Shown: positions 25,133-33,458, numbered from the stretch's first letter. The stretch: DNA of 64,000 nucleotides from Cellulomonas sp. PhB150 (GCF_003755175.1 NZ_RKHX01000004.1:62001-126000), one strand, 5' to 3'. A program made the numbers and translations. The notes: generated by a model not told the origin, from the sequence alone.

Positions 25133-25918
25133 CTAACCGGCGCGCAGGGCCCCGCCGAGCGCCTCGACCTCGCCATCGGTGAGCCCCAAGCCGTCGCGCA
25201 GGTACGCGTCGAACGAGCCGTAGGACTCGTCGACCTGGTCGAACGCGGCCTGCAGGTACTCGGCCCGGACCTCGAGGAACGGGGCCAGCGCGTCGGGGTC
25301 TCCCCCGGACGCCGCGAACTGCTCGAGCAGCGGCGCGTAGGCGGCGCGTACGGCGGGGTTGACGGCGAGGTACTCCTCGTCCGCCTCCTCGCGCGTGACG
25401 CCTGCAGCGAGCAGCAGGATGGTCGCCGCCCAGCCGGTGCGGTCCTTGCCGGCCGTGCAGTGGAACAGCACCGGGAGCCGGTCGGGGTCGATCACGAGCC
25501 GCACGAGCTGGGCGTAGGCGGCGCGCGCCGCGGCGCTGGTGACGAAGCTCCGGTAGGTCGACTGCATCTGGCCCGCGACGTCGAGACCCTCGATCCGGCC
25601 CCCGTGCTCCTCGAACAGGGTGGCGACCTGCGCGGCCGCGCCCGTCGACAGGTCGGCGAGGACGTCGAGCTCGACCAGCTGGGCGCCGGCGGGAACGCGG
25701 TCCGGCCGCGCCGCGCGCTCGGCGCCGGTGCGCAGGTCGACGACCGTGCGGACCGCCAGTGCGGCGAGGTCGGGGTCGTCGACGACGGCCTCGTCGGCCA
25801 GCTCCGCCGAGCGGTACGCGACACCGGTGGCGACGAGCCCGCCGTCGCTCGTCGGGCGCCCCCCGATGTCGCGGAGGTTGCCGAGGTGGGCCGACTCGAT
25901 GCGGTGCAGGTCCGTCAT
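25133..25918 (-). CDS. Tyrosine/serine protein phosphatase, PtpB-like
   Basis: A 261-residue phosphatase. The P-loop is HCTAGKDRTGWA (about residues 153-164), the HCxxGKxR signature of the MPtpB-like/Y_phosphatase3 family that includes lipid phosphatases. The N-terminal NLRDIGG followed by YRSAEL is also a family marker. No signal peptide is visible. A TAGGCT hexamer 6 nt before the ATG indicates a leaderless transcript. It may dephosphorylate proteins or phosphoinositides; the substrate is unknown. Confidence 0.92.
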   Translation of the reverse strand: MTDLHRIESAHLGNLRDIGGRPTSDGGLVATGVAYRSAELADEAVVDDPDLAALAVRTVVDLRTGAERAARPDRVPAGAQLVELDVLADLSTGAAAQVATLFEEHGGRIEGLDVAGQMQSTYRSFVTSAAARAAYAQLVRLVIDPDRLPVLFHCTAGKDRTGWAATILLLAAGVTREEADEEYLAVNPAVRAAYAPLLEQFAASGGDPDALAPFLEVRAEYLQAAFDQVDESYGSFDAYLRDGLGLTDGEVEALGGALRAG

Positions 25919-25924
25919 GACCGC

Positions 25925-25930
25925 AGCCTA
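25925..25930 (-). promoter_or_regulatory. -10 hexamer of a leaderless promoter (phosphatase)
   Basis: TAGGCT on the minus strand with a 6-nt spacer to the ATG at 25918. Confidence 0.65.
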
Positions 25931-25938
25931 GACAGGCG

Positions 25939-27015
25939 TCACGCGCTGACGGCGAGCGCCCCCCGGGCGGCGAGCCCCAGCGTGTCGCGCAGCGTCGTGC
26001 CCGGGTAGGCATCGCGGAACAGGCCCGCGGCACGCAGCGCCGGGACCGTGTGCTCGACGAGCTCGCTCAGATCCGTTCGCAGCGACGCGGGGCGCAGCGT
26101 GAAGCCGTCGCCAGCGCCCGTCCCGACCCACTCGCCGACGAGGTCCGCCAGGCCGGTCGCGGTGCCGGCGTAGACCAGCGATCCGGCGTCCCCCGCGACA
26201 CCCTCGAGCTCGGCGAGCAGCTCGAGCCTCGCCTGGGCGCTCGCCTCGTTGGTCGCGAGCACGACGAACGCGTCGACGAGCACGCGCACGTCGCGAGGGT
26301 CGCGGCCGGCGCCGGCCACGGCGTCGAGCACCTGCGCGCTCAGGCGCTGCGCATCCTCCCGGGTCGTCGCGCGGATCCGCACGACGTCCGCGAACCGGGC
26401 CGCCACGTCGAGCGTCCCGGTGTCGCCGAGCCGCACGACCACCGGCGGCCGCCCCTGCGGAGGCGGCGGCGTGATCGTGCGGGCGCTCGCCGCGAAGTGG
26501 ATGCCCTCGACGTCCACGTACCGTCCGCGGCCCGGGTCGACCGGTGTCGGCACCGCGCCCTCCCAGCGGTCCCAGGCGCGCTGCACCTGCTCCGCGGCGA
26601 CGTCGATGCGGTGGCCGGGCGTCGCGCCGCCTCCGACCTGCCACGCCGCGCGCCCGCCGGACGCCCGGTCGATCGACGCGACGGCCTGGGCCACGTCACG
26701 CGGGTCGGTGTGCTGCGTGCCCACGCTCGCCACCAGCCCGACCCGTCGCGTGCGCGGCCCGAGCCGGGCGGCGATCAGGGCCGGGTCGAGCCGACCGCGC
26801 AGGGTCGTGTTGCGCGAGGCCTGCAGCGTGAAGTCGTCGTCGAACAGCACGAAGTCGAGCGTCCCGCGCTCGGCGAGCTCGACCAGCTCGATCAGGTGGG
26901 CGCCGTCGAACGGCCGGGCCGCCGTGGAGCCGACGTCCTTCCAGGAGGCGGCGCGGGCCCGGGTCTCCGTGAGGTCGAGGCCGAGGTGGGCGTGGGTGTG
27001 CGTCGGGAGAGTCAT
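25939..27015 (-). CDS. LLM-class flavin-dependent monooxygenase, likely sulfur-related
   Basis: A 358-residue luciferase-like protein (THAHLGLDLTETRARA, FVLFDDDFTLQASRNTTLRGRLDPALIAARLG, TDPRDVAQAVASIDRASGGRAAWQVG). This is the subgroup containing nitrilotriacetate- and alkanesulfonate-type FMN monooxygenases. The ATG at 27015 has no clear ribosome-binding site; the sequence just before it pairs perfectly with the predicted 5' end of its own transcript. An upstream Cys-rich leader peptide suggests cysteine-responsive control, so a role in sulfur scavenging is inferred. It is monocistronic as far as the window shows. Confidence 0.88.
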   Translation of the reverse strand: MTLPTHTHAHLGLDLTETRARAASWKDVGSTAARPFDGAHLIELVELAERGTLDFVLFDDDFTLQASRNTTLRGRLDPALIAARLGPRTRRVGLVASVGTQHTDPRDVAQAVASIDRASGGRAAWQVGGGATPGHRIDVAAEQVQRAWDRWEGAVPTPVDPGRGRYVDVEGIHFAASARTITPPPPQGRPPVVVRLGDTGTLDVAARFADVVRIRATTREDAQRLSAQVLDAVAGAGRDPRDVRVLVDAFVVLATNEASAQARLELLAELEGVAGDAGSLVYAGTATGLADLVGEWVGTGAGDGFTLRPASLRTDLSELVEHTVPALRAAGLFRDAYPGTTLRDTLGLAARGALAVSA

Positions 27016-27017
27016 GG

Positions 27018-27172
27018 CCGATCCAGTTCGTCGCGAGGGGGCGCGCACGCGCTCGCTCAGCGGCGAGGGGCGCGGGTGGTCGTCGGTTCAGCGACAACAG
27101 CGACAACAGGCGAGAGGCATGGAGACGGCAACCAAGGCGCATCTCCCCTCTCGTTAATCCCGACTGGATCGG
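27018..27172 (-). promoter_or_regulatory. Leader region: 10-bp inverted repeat linking transcript start to RBS region
   Basis: On the minus strand CCGATCCAGT (27163-27172) is at the predicted transcript start, and ACTGGATCGG (27018-27027) ends 2 nt before the ATG at 27015. They are perfect complements 135 nt apart and would hide the translation start when paired. The leader-peptide gene lies between the arms. This is the layout of a translation-dependent attenuator; the mechanism is inferred. Confidence 0.55.
27088..27135 (-). CDS. Cysteine-rich leader peptide (uORF)
   Basis: A 15-codon reading frame from a TTG at 27135, with GAGGGGAG 7 nt upstream, or 10 codons from the ATG at 27120. It ends PLACCRCCR then TGA. 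Four of the last six sense codons are Cys, clustered just before the stop. Poly-cysteine uORFs upstream of sulfur genes act as cysteine-responsive attenuators in mycobacteria. Here it lies 72 nt before a flavin monooxygenase gene. Too short for homology; support is composition, position and the surrounding inverted repeat. Confidence 0.6.
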   Translation of the reverse strand: MVAVSMPLACCRCCR

Positions 27173-27177
27173 TACGA

Positions 27178-27207
27178 AATGTATCCGGGCCCCCGAGTGG
27201 CTGTCAA
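27178..27207 (-). promoter_or_regulatory. Consensus sigma70-type promoter of the monooxygenase gene
   Basis: On the minus strand a perfect TTGACA (27202-27207) is followed after 18 nt by TACATT (27178-27183). The predicted transcript start is near 27171, at the beginning of the anti-RBS arm. Confidence 0.7.
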
Positions 27208-27265
27208 CGCGTGTCCACGCCCCACGCCCAGCCCTGCCTCCCCGCCGAGAACGAGCGCCCGGAGC

Positions 27266-27294
27266 GAGAACGACCGCGCCGAACGGTCGTTCTC
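27266..27294 (-). terminator. Intrinsic terminator after the FtsX-like permease gene
   Basis: An 11-bp perfect stem (27266-27276 with 27284-27294), 7-nt loop, about 50 nt after the permease stop codon. The surrounding 27243-27320 resembles the repeat at 34174-34249 (GAGAmCG motifs in both directions). Confidence 0.65.
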
Positions 27295-27343
27295 ACCCCG
27301 GAGGGTCGGTCTCGAGGATCGACGCACCGCCGCGTGGCGACAG

Positions 27344-30037
27344 TCAGGTGGCGAGGCGGCGGGTGACCGGGAGGCGGGAACGCGTCAGGAGGTAGGCGCC
27401 GACGATCGTCACGAGCGGGACTCCGACGAGGATGGCGACGACCTGGGGCCACGGAACGGTCACGGGCAGACGGCTCGCGCCGTCGAATCCCTCGTAGGAG
27501 TGGACCAGCACCCACCCCAGCACCAGGCCGGTCATGGTGCCCAGACCCACACCGAGCAGGACGATGACCGCACTCTGCGCAGCCGAGACCCGACGGCGAG
27601 TACGCGGGCTCGCGCCGACCGCCGCGAGCGTCGCGAGGTCCGGCCGGAACTCCGCGGCGGCGAGTGCCATCGCGAGGCCCGTCGCGCCGAGGCCCACGAC
27701 CAGCGCGGCGATCACCAGGATCCAGAGCATGAGCGGGGTCTGCCCCTCATACCCGCGCTCGACGTCGATGCGGGCGCCGTCGCCGGACACGGCCGCGCGC
27801 GCGGCCACCTCCGCGGCCTGCGTCGGCGACTCGGCCGACGTCAGCACGAACCCGCTCGGGAGCGCCTCGACCCCCATCCGGTGGGCCACCTCGGGCGTGA
27901 GGACGATGTCGAACTGGCCGAGTCGTTCGGTCGGCACGGCGGGGACGACGAGGAGCGCGGGCTCCGTCTCGGAGTCACCCCCCTCCTGCAGGATCGCCAG
28001 GTGCGCTGTGCCATCCGGCCACACGGCACGCCGGTTCACCAGGACCTTGCCGCTCCGGAGCGCGGTGCTTGCCGCCTCTGCGCCTGGCAGGTTCAGGGCA
28101 TCGACCGTCGTGCCGTCGTCGACGAGAACGTTGTCCGAGGTCATCCCGCCGCCGCCGAAGGCGAGCGAGTACGAACCTTCGTCGACGCACGTCGGGTCGA
28201 TGCTGCCGTCCGGGCGCTGGCACGCCTGCTCGGCCGGGACCTGGGCGATGACGCCCACTCCCGGCGCGACCGGCCGGCCGAGAACGACGTCCGCGCTCCC
28301 GGTCGCGCCGACCGCGAGCGCCGCGGACCGCTCGATCTCCTGGGCCGCCGCCGCATCGGGCGGGTCCAGCGGGTCGCCCCACTCGTCGGAGGCTGCGAAC
28401 GAGACGAGCGTCGTGCCGACCGCTGCGAGCGGGTGGTAGTGGGCCTCTTCGTCTGCGGTCCGCGAGTCCATGTACACACCGGCCGCGACGACACCCGCCA
28501 CGGCGGCGATCACCGCCGCGATCGCCGGGGCGGTCCGGCCGCGCTGGCGCGCCGCATCGCGCATCGCGAGGCGCCCAGCGACGCCGGCTCGCGGCGCGAG
28601 TCGGCCGACGAGGGTGAGGAGCCCACCTGAAGCTGCGACCACACCCACCTGGATGAGCACGACACCCACGACGACGAGCGTCTTCGTGCTCTCGGCGGCT
28701 CCCGCGACGGCGGCCGCGAGGCCGAGGACGAGGAACGCGAGCCCGACGAAGGGGACCCGCGGATGCGGATACGCCTCGGCCCGTCGGCCCGCGAGCGCCG
28801 CGACCACGTCGACCCGCGCAGCCTTCCGGGCGGGGAGCCACGCCGCGGCGACCGCGATGAGCACGCCCAGCACGACGAACCCACCGATCATCAGCCACGG
28901 CACACGCAGCTCGGGGAAGCCCGTAGAACCCCGCGCGACCGCGACCTGCCGGATGACCGCCCCACCGACCACGCCGATCACCGCACCCCCGGCGGCGGCG
29001 GCAAGCCCGATGACCACGCCGCCGAGCAGGACCACCTGCCGCAGCGTGCGGCGCTCACCGCCGGCGGCGGCGATCACCGCGAGCTGACGCTGGGCGCGGC
29101 GCGCGCCGACCGCGAAGGCCGGCCCCACGAGCAGCACGACCTCGAGCAGCCCCATCGCGATCGCCGCGGCGACGACCGCGAGAGTCCCGTTCGCGACCGG
29201 GTCGTTCACGTCGTCCACCTCGGCCACGGACTGAGGCGTCGGCGGCGGGTCGAGGACGACAGCACGGCTGGTCACCACGATCCCGTCACGGTTGAGCTCG
29301 CCGACGGTCGCCCAGTCGACGGGCTCGTCGCCCAGCACGTACCAGCCATTGGGGAAGCCAGGCGCGTCGAACGATCCGTCGACCGTCAGCAGGTCGGACG
29401 TGGTCCCGTTCGAGTTCGTCGGACCGCTGGTGATGCCCGTGACGGTGAAAGGCCCCAGGTCACCCGACGCGATGCTGGCTCGTAGTTCATCGCCAACCCG
29501 GGCTCCGAGGTCCTCGGCGACGTGGTCCGGCAGCGAGACCTGCCCAGGCACGCGGGGCCATGCGCCCTCGACCAAGGTCGACGTGGCCAGGGCGGCGAGG
29601 TCGGCACCCGGGACGGTCTGCACCTCACCGTCGTACCTGCCCGCCGACCCAGCGAGGACGACGTGCGTCAGGTGGAAGGGCACGACTCGATCGCCCGCGG
29701 GCAGCGCCTGTGCCAAGCGCTTCGCCGCTGTGGGGGCATCGAGCGGCGCCTCGTGCACCGATCCTGTTGGGATCGTCTGCCAGCCCCACGGATCCTGCTC
29801 GATCGATGCTCCGTACACCGACACGCCCACCAGCGCCTGCGCCGTCGGCCCCAGGTTGTTCAGGGCCTCGCGCTGGTGGGTGAGCACCGTCGACTGCACC
29901 AGCACCGCCCCGCCCGACGCCACCAGCACCGGCAGCCCCACCATCGCCACCACCAACGCCGTCCGGCCCCTGCTCCGGACGGCATCACGGCGGGCGATGC
30001 GGGCGGTGGCCCGCATCGCGACGAACCAGCGGCGCAT
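27344..30037 (-). CDS. FtsX-like ABC transporter permease
   Basis: An 897-residue membrane protein with an N-terminal helix (about 22-45), a large extracytoplasmic MacB-like domain, three central helices, a second helix set and extracytoplasmic domain, and three C-terminal helices. It is two FtsX modules in one chain, as in antimicrobial-peptide or lipoprotein exporters. The ATG at 30037 overlaps the stop of the ATPase gene (TGATG), fixing the start. It would export or extract a hydrophobic substrate with the ATPase. PadR control is indicated by the operon. Confidence 0.9.
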   Translation of the reverse strand: MRRWFVAMRATARIARRDAVRSRGRTALVVAMVGLPVLVASGGAVLVQSTVLTHQREALNNLGPTAQALVGVSVYGASIEQDPWGWQTIPTGSVHEAPLDAPTAAKRLAQALPAGDRVVPFHLTHVVLAGSAGRYDGEVQTVPGADLAALATSTLVEGAWPRVPGQVSLPDHVAEDLGARVGDELRASIASGDLGPFTVTGITSGPTNSNGTTSDLLTVDGSFDAPGFPNGWYVLGDEPVDWATVGELNRDGIVVTSRAVVLDPPPTPQSVAEVDDVNDPVANGTLAVVAAAIAMGLLEVVLLVGPAFAVGARRAQRQLAVIAAAGGERRTLRQVVLLGGVVIGLAAAAGGAVIGVVGGAVIRQVAVARGSTGFPELRVPWLMIGGFVVLGVLIAVAAAWLPARKAARVDVVAALAGRRAEAYPHPRVPFVGLAFLVLGLAAAVAGAAESTKTLVVVGVVLIQVGVVAASGGLLTLVGRLAPRAGVAGRLAMRDAARQRGRTAPAIAAVIAAVAGVVAAGVYMDSRTADEEAHYHPLAAVGTTLVSFAASDEWGDPLDPPDAAAAQEIERSAALAVGATGSADVVLGRPVAPGVGVIAQVPAEQACQRPDGSIDPTCVDEGSYSLAFGGGGMTSDNVLVDDGTTVDALNLPGAEAASTALRSGKVLVNRRAVWPDGTAHLAILQEGGDSETEPALLVVPAVPTERLGQFDIVLTPEVAHRMGVEALPSGFVLTSAESPTQAAEVAARAAVSGDGARIDVERGYEGQTPLMLWILVIAALVVGLGATGLAMALAAAEFRPDLATLAAVGASPRTRRRVSAAQSAVIVLLGVGLGTMTGLVLGWVLVHSYEGFDGASRLPVTVPWPQVVAILVGVPLVTIVGAYLLTRSRLPVTRRLAT

Positions 30038-30777
30038 CAGTACGTACCCGCGGCCTGCAGCGACCAGGGCTCCAGGCGACGGCCGGTCCCGTCCACCACC
30101 ACGCCGTCCCGCAGGAACACGGTCCGGTCGGCCCACGCGGCGAACCGCGGCTCGTGCGTGACCAGCAGGCCGGCCGCACCCGCGTCGATGCGGGCGCGGA
30201 GCACGCGCATGATGTCCTCGCCGGTGGTGGAGTCGAGTGCGCCGGTGGGCTCGTCGGCCAGGACCAGGCGACGGGGGCCGACGAGGGCGCGGGCGATCGC
30301 GACCCGCTGCTGCTGGCCGCCCGACATCTCGTCGGGGAACCGGTCCGCGAGGTGGTCGACGCCGACCTCGCGCAGCGCGGCGCGGGCCTCGGCGCGGGCG
30401 GTGCGGCCGCCGATGCCGTCGAGCTCGCGCGGCAGCGAGACGTTCTCGGCCGCGGTCAGCGCGGGGATGAGGTTGAAGTCCTGGAACACGTAGCCGACCG
30501 AGCGGCGGCGCAGCCGGGCGCGGGCGCGCGCGTCGAGCGCACTGAGCTCGTCGCCGGCCAGGGTGACCGAGCCGGTGGTCGGGGTGTCGAGGCCGCCGAC
30601 GATGTTGAGGAGCGTGGACTTGCCCGAACCCGAGGCGCCCATCACCGCGACCAGCTCGCCGAGGCGGATGTCGAGGTCGACGCCGTCGAGGGCTCGCACC
30701 GCCGTGGAGCCCTCGCCGTGGACGCGGGTCACGCCGCGGGCCGTGAGCAGCACCGGGCCGAGCTGGCGGCCGGTCAT
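30037..30777 (-). CDS. ABC transporter ATPase (LolD/MacB-like)
   Basis: A 246-residue ATPase. Walker A is GASGSGKST, the signature is MSGGQQQRVAIARAL, Walker B is RLVLADEPTGALDS and the H-loop is LVTHEPR. YVFQDFNLIP is the Q-loop. This is the LolD/MacB subfamily that partners with FtsX-like permeases. Its ATG overlaps the stop of the PadR gene (ATGA), and its own stop overlaps the permease start. Confidence 0.93.
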   Translation of the reverse strand: MTGRQLGPVLLTARGVTRVHGEGSTAVRALDGVDLDIRLGELVAVMGASGSGKSTLLNIVGGLDTPTTGSVTLAGDELSALDARARARLRRRSVGYVFQDFNLIPALTAAENVSLPRELDGIGGRTARAEARAALREVGVDHLADRFPDEMSGGQQQRVAIARALVGPRRLVLADEPTGALDSTTGEDIMRVLRARIDAGAAGLLVTHEPRFAAWADRTVFLRDGVVVDGTGRRLEPWSLQAAGTY

Positions 30778-31349
30778 CGGGTCACCCGCGTGGGCTCGTC
30801 GGCCGCGACGGCCGGACGGGTCGGCTGGGCCGCCGCACGGGCGACCCGGGCCTCGACGTGGTCGAGCCAGCGCACCTCGGCCTCCGCGGCGAACACCAGG
30901 TTGTCCAGCACGAGCGACCACGCGAGGTCGTCGGACGCCGGACCGGCCGCGGGCAGGTCGGCCTTGAGCCGGGTCAGGTCGGTCAGCGCGCGCATCGTCT
31001 CCGTGCGCTGCGCCTGGACGATCGCCGTGACGTCCACGTCGGGCGCCGTGACCGCGAGCGCGAGCTTGATGCTCAGCTCGTCGCGCTGCGGAGCGGTCCG
31101 GACGACGGGCGTCGACCACCACTCACCCAGCGCGACCCGGCCGGCCTCGGTGGGTGCGTAGGCCGGCGGCTCGGTGTCCGCGACGGGCTCGACGAGTCCG
31201 TCGCGGACCAGGCGGTCGAGCGTCGTCGAGACCTGACCCATGTTGAGCGGCCACGTGCCGCCGGTGCGCGCCTCGAACTGCTGGCGCAGCTGGTACGCGT
31301 GCATCGGCTCCTGCGCGAGCAGCGCGAGCATCCCCTGCCGGACGGACAT
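30774..31349 (-). CDS. PadR-family transcriptional regulator
   Basis: A 191-residue regulator with an N-terminal winged helix (SVRQGMLALLAQEPMHAYQLRQQFE, VSTTLDRLVRDGLVEP, YAPTEAGRVAL) and a C-terminal helical dimerisation domain. The ATG at 31349 has an AGGGGGA site; longer upstream frames run through the operators and are rejected. It is the first gene of the PadR-ATPase-permease operon. Two palindromes just upstream are its likely operators, so it is probably autoregulated and released by a toxic ligand, as for LmrR/PadR exporters. Confidence 0.93.
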   Translation of the reverse strand: MSVRQGMLALLAQEPMHAYQLRQQFEARTGGTWPLNMGQVSTTLDRLVRDGLVEPVADTEPPAYAPTEAGRVALGEWWSTPVVRTAPQRDELSIKLALAVTAPDVDVTAIVQAQRTETMRALTDLTRLKADLPAAGPASDDLAWSLVLDNLVFAAEAEVRWLDHVEARVARAAAQPTRPAVAADEPTRVTR

Positions 31350-31362
31350 CGTTCCCCCTGTG

Positions 31363-31401
31363 GTTACGCGGTAACTCGTGCGACGGAAGTTACGCAGTAA
31401 C
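31363..31401. promoter_or_regulatory. Two palindromic operators, probable PadR sites
   Basis: GTTACGCGGTAAC (31363-31375) and GTTACGCAGTAAC (31389-31401) are 13-bp palindromes with GTTAC/GTAAC arms, centred 26 bp apart. They lie 14 and 40 bp upstream of the padR start codon, between it and a divergent promoter. Confidence 0.85.
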
Positions 31402-31426
31402 CCCTGTCGCGTCAAGCACCCCGCCC

Positions 31427-31441
31427 GCTACCGTGTCGCCA
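31427..31441 (+). promoter_or_regulatory. Candidate promoter of first paralogue (shared 15-mer)
   Basis: GCTACCGTGTCGCCA, containing a TACCGT -10-like hexamer. It is repeated exactly at 32081-32095 before the second paralogue, showing that the promoter was duplicated with the gene. Confidence 0.5.
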
Positions 31442-31463
31442 CCGAGCCACAGGGGGCCGAGCC

Positions 31464-32054
31464 ATGACCGTCGTCGACGCACCTACCGCAGCCGCACCGC
31501 CGCGCGTCCGCTCCCGCCGGGGCTGGATCGCCGCCGCCGCCGTCGGTGTCGCCGCAGTCGGCACCGGCCTGGTGCTCAACAGCCTCGTCACGCCGCACGT
31601 CGGGCCGGGGACGACGCTGCAGTACGAGGGCACTGCCGCCTCGATGGGCGACTCCCCGCGGCAGGTCACGGTGGACGCCCCGGCAGACGGCACCAGCGAC
31701 GGGCAGTGGTCGTTCGTGAACGACGGCAGCCGCACCATCAGCGTCCGCGTCGCGGACGTCCAGCCGCAGACCGAGCCGGCGATCCATTTCGAGGCGCGGG
31801 TGGCGGCGCTGGGCACCGCGACGCGGATCTCCGGGGACCAGGTGACCGTTCCCCCCGGTGCGGAGTTCGGGGTCACGTACTCGTTCGGCCCCGGTTGCAC
31901 GCCGATGGACGAGCACACGGTCGTGGGCGTGGACCGGGTCAGGCTCGAGGTGACGACGCTCGGCGTCATGCGCACGGTCGACGCGGTGAGCGACACGGTC
32001 GTCGCGTACCGGAACTCGGCGGGGTACGTCCCGCCGGCGAGCTGCACGAGCTGA
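31464..32054 (+). CDS. Membrane-anchored protein, tandem paralogue 1
   Basis: A 196-residue protein with a short basic cytoplasmic start, one transmembrane helix (about 20-41) and an extracytoplasmic beta-rich domain. Conserved points shared with the next gene are DGxxDGxWSFxNxGSxTIxVxxAD, the VTVxPGxEFxVxYSxxPGCTxM block and a C-terminal Cys. I do not recognise the family. It is divergent from the padR operon and its promoter lies just beyond the PadR operators, so it may be co-regulated. Confidence 0.78.
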   Translation: MTVVDAPTAAAPPRVRSRRGWIAAAAVGVAAVGTGLVLNSLVTPHVGPGTTLQYEGTAASMGDSPRQVTVDAPADGTSDGQWSFVNDGSRTISVRVADVQPQTEPAIHFEARVAALGTATRISGDQVTVPPGAEFGVTYSFGPGCTPMDEHTVVGVDRVRLEVTTLGVMRTVDAVSDTVVAYRNSAGYVPPASCTS

Positions 32055-32080
32055 AACCGCCCCGGGCGCGTCCGGGGGGC

Positions 32081-32095
32081 GCTACCGTGTCGCCA
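32081..32095 (+). promoter_or_regulatory. Candidate promoter of second paralogue (shared 15-mer)
   Basis: An exact second copy of the 15-mer at 31427-31441, 24 nt before the GTG at 32119. Confidence 0.5.
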
Positions 32096-32118
32096 GGCAC
32101 GGGAGCAGGGGGAAGAAC

Positions 32119-32730
32119 GTGACCATGATCGATACCGCCGTCGCGCCCGTCGCGGCGCCACCGCGAGGCCGACACCGTCGCCGCTGGATCGCCGTTGCCG
32201 TCGCCGCGGGGCTGACCGTCGCCGCGGTCTCGGCATGGCTGGTCGTCGGGCTCACGCCGCACCTGGTCAACGGCTCGGTCTCGGCACCCGATCCCGAGGC
32301 CGTGGCCGAGCCACCCGGCTTCATGTTCGGGCCCGACGAGCAGGTGGTCACGGACCCCTCGGACGGCAGCCTCGACGGCGAGTGGTCGTTCCGGAACACC
32401 GGGTCGGTCACGATCGTCGTGAGCGCGGCGGACCAGGACGCCGGGACAGCCACGTACGACATCCACCTCAGGCTGGTCCCACCCCACGGCGGCTCGTCGA
32501 TCGCCGACGCGGACGTCGTGACGGTCGGACCCGGCGAGGAGTTCGCCGTCGCGTACTCCTGGGCCCCGGGATGCACGCGGATGAGTGCGGGGAGGTCGTT
32601 GGGGACCGACGTCGTCCGCCTGCACGTCAGCGCGCTCGGGCTGAGCCGGACGGTCGAGGTCCACACCGACCAGCCCCTCGTCTACAGCACCGAGATCGGC
32701 CACGTGCCGCCGACCACCTGCCCGTCCTGA
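32119..32730 (+). CDS. Membrane-anchored protein, tandem paralogue 2
   Basis: A 203-residue paralogue of the preceding protein with the same order: basic start, one transmembrane helix (about 23-44), a linker, then the extracytoplasmic domain. The signature pieces include DGSLDGEWSFRNTGSVTIVV and GEEFAVAYSWAPGCTRM, with two cysteines in similar places. GGGGGAAG precedes the GTG at 32119. The two copies have diverged strongly but kept domain architecture and promoter. Function unknown. Confidence 0.78.
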   Translation: MTMIDTAVAPVAAPPRGRHRRRWIAVAVAAGLTVAAVSAWLVVGLTPHLVNGSVSAPDPEAVAEPPGFMFGPDEQVVTDPSDGSLDGEWSFRNTGSVTIVVSAADQDAGTATYDIHLRLVPPHGGSSIADADVVTVGPGEEFAVAYSWAPGCTRMSAGRSLGTDVVRLHVSALGLSRTVEVHTDQPLVYSTEIGHVPPTTCPS

Positions 32731-32762
32731 CCGTTCGCCGCGCGCACCGACCCGCGCGCACA

Positions 32763-32768
32763 TAACCT
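32763..32768 (+). promoter_or_regulatory. -10 hexamer of a leaderless promoter
   Basis: TAACCT, 6-nt spacer, then the ATG at 32775; no ribosome-binding site. Confidence 0.65.
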
Positions 32769-32774
32769 CCGGGG

Positions 32775-33458
32775 ATGCGACCGGCCCTGATCCCCTGGCG
32801 CGCCCTGCTGCGCGCGGGTGGCCTGGCCCTCGGCGTCGGGCTCCCGGTCGCCGCACTCGCCTACGTGGTCCGGTCCGACGTGAGCCCGATCGTCCGCTGG
32901 GACCAGCACGCGATCGTCGAGACGACCGACTTCACGCGCTCCCACCCGGCCTTCCACGACGCGCTGATCGTCTGGCAGGAGATCTCCCAGCCGCGCTGGG
33001 TGTACCTCGCCGGGTCGCTGGTGTGCGTGTGGGTGTGGCGGCGGCACCACCAACCAGGCCGGGCCCTGTGGGGCTTCGGGACGATGGTGGCCGCGTGGCT
33101 GATCGCCAACTTCTCCAAGGAGATCGTGCGGCGCGCGCGGCCGGTCGTCGAGGACGCCCTGGTCCACGCGGGCGGCACGAGCTTCCCTTCGGGCCACGCG
33201 TTCGCCAGCGCGGCGGCGGGCACCACGATCACCCTGCTGCTCTGGCCGATGCTCGGCCCCCGCGGCCGCGTCGCGGTGCCGACCGTCGCCGCGCTCTTCA
33301 CGCTCGCTACCGGCGCAGACCGCATCCTGCTCGGCGCGCACTACCCGTCCGACGTCGTCGGCGGCATCCTGCTCGGCGCGACCGTCTCGGGCGCGTCCTA
33401 CATCGGGTATCGCGGCTGGACCGCGCTGCACGACCACACACCTGACCCGGAGGTCTGA
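32775..33458 (+). CDS. PAP2-superfamily membrane phosphatase
   Basis: A 227-residue six-helix membrane phosphatase. The catalytic triad motifs are KEIVRRARP (Lys-x6-Arg-Pro), FPSGHAF, and R-x5-H-x3-D in DRILLGAHYPSD. Such enzymes dephosphorylate phosphatidate, undecaprenyl pyrophosphate or similar lipids. The next PAP2 gene begins immediately after its stop codon, forming a two-gene operon. The lipid substrate is unknown. Confidence 0.92.
   Translation: MRPALIPWRALLRAGGLALGVGLPVAALAYVVRSDVSPIVRWDQHAIVETTDFTRSHPAFHDALIVWQEISQPRWVYLAGSLVCVWVWRRHHQPGRALWGFGTMVAAWLIANFSKEIVRRARPVVEDALVHAGGTSFPSGHAFASAAAGTTITLLLWPMLGPRGRVAVPTVAALFTLATGADRILLGAHYPSDVVGGILLGATVSGASYIGYRGWTALHDHTPDPEV

Noticed and set aside
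27240-27300. CRISPR-like or attachment-site repeat
   Set aside because: A simple hairpin after the permease gene; no direct-repeat/spacer pattern and no integrase nearby.
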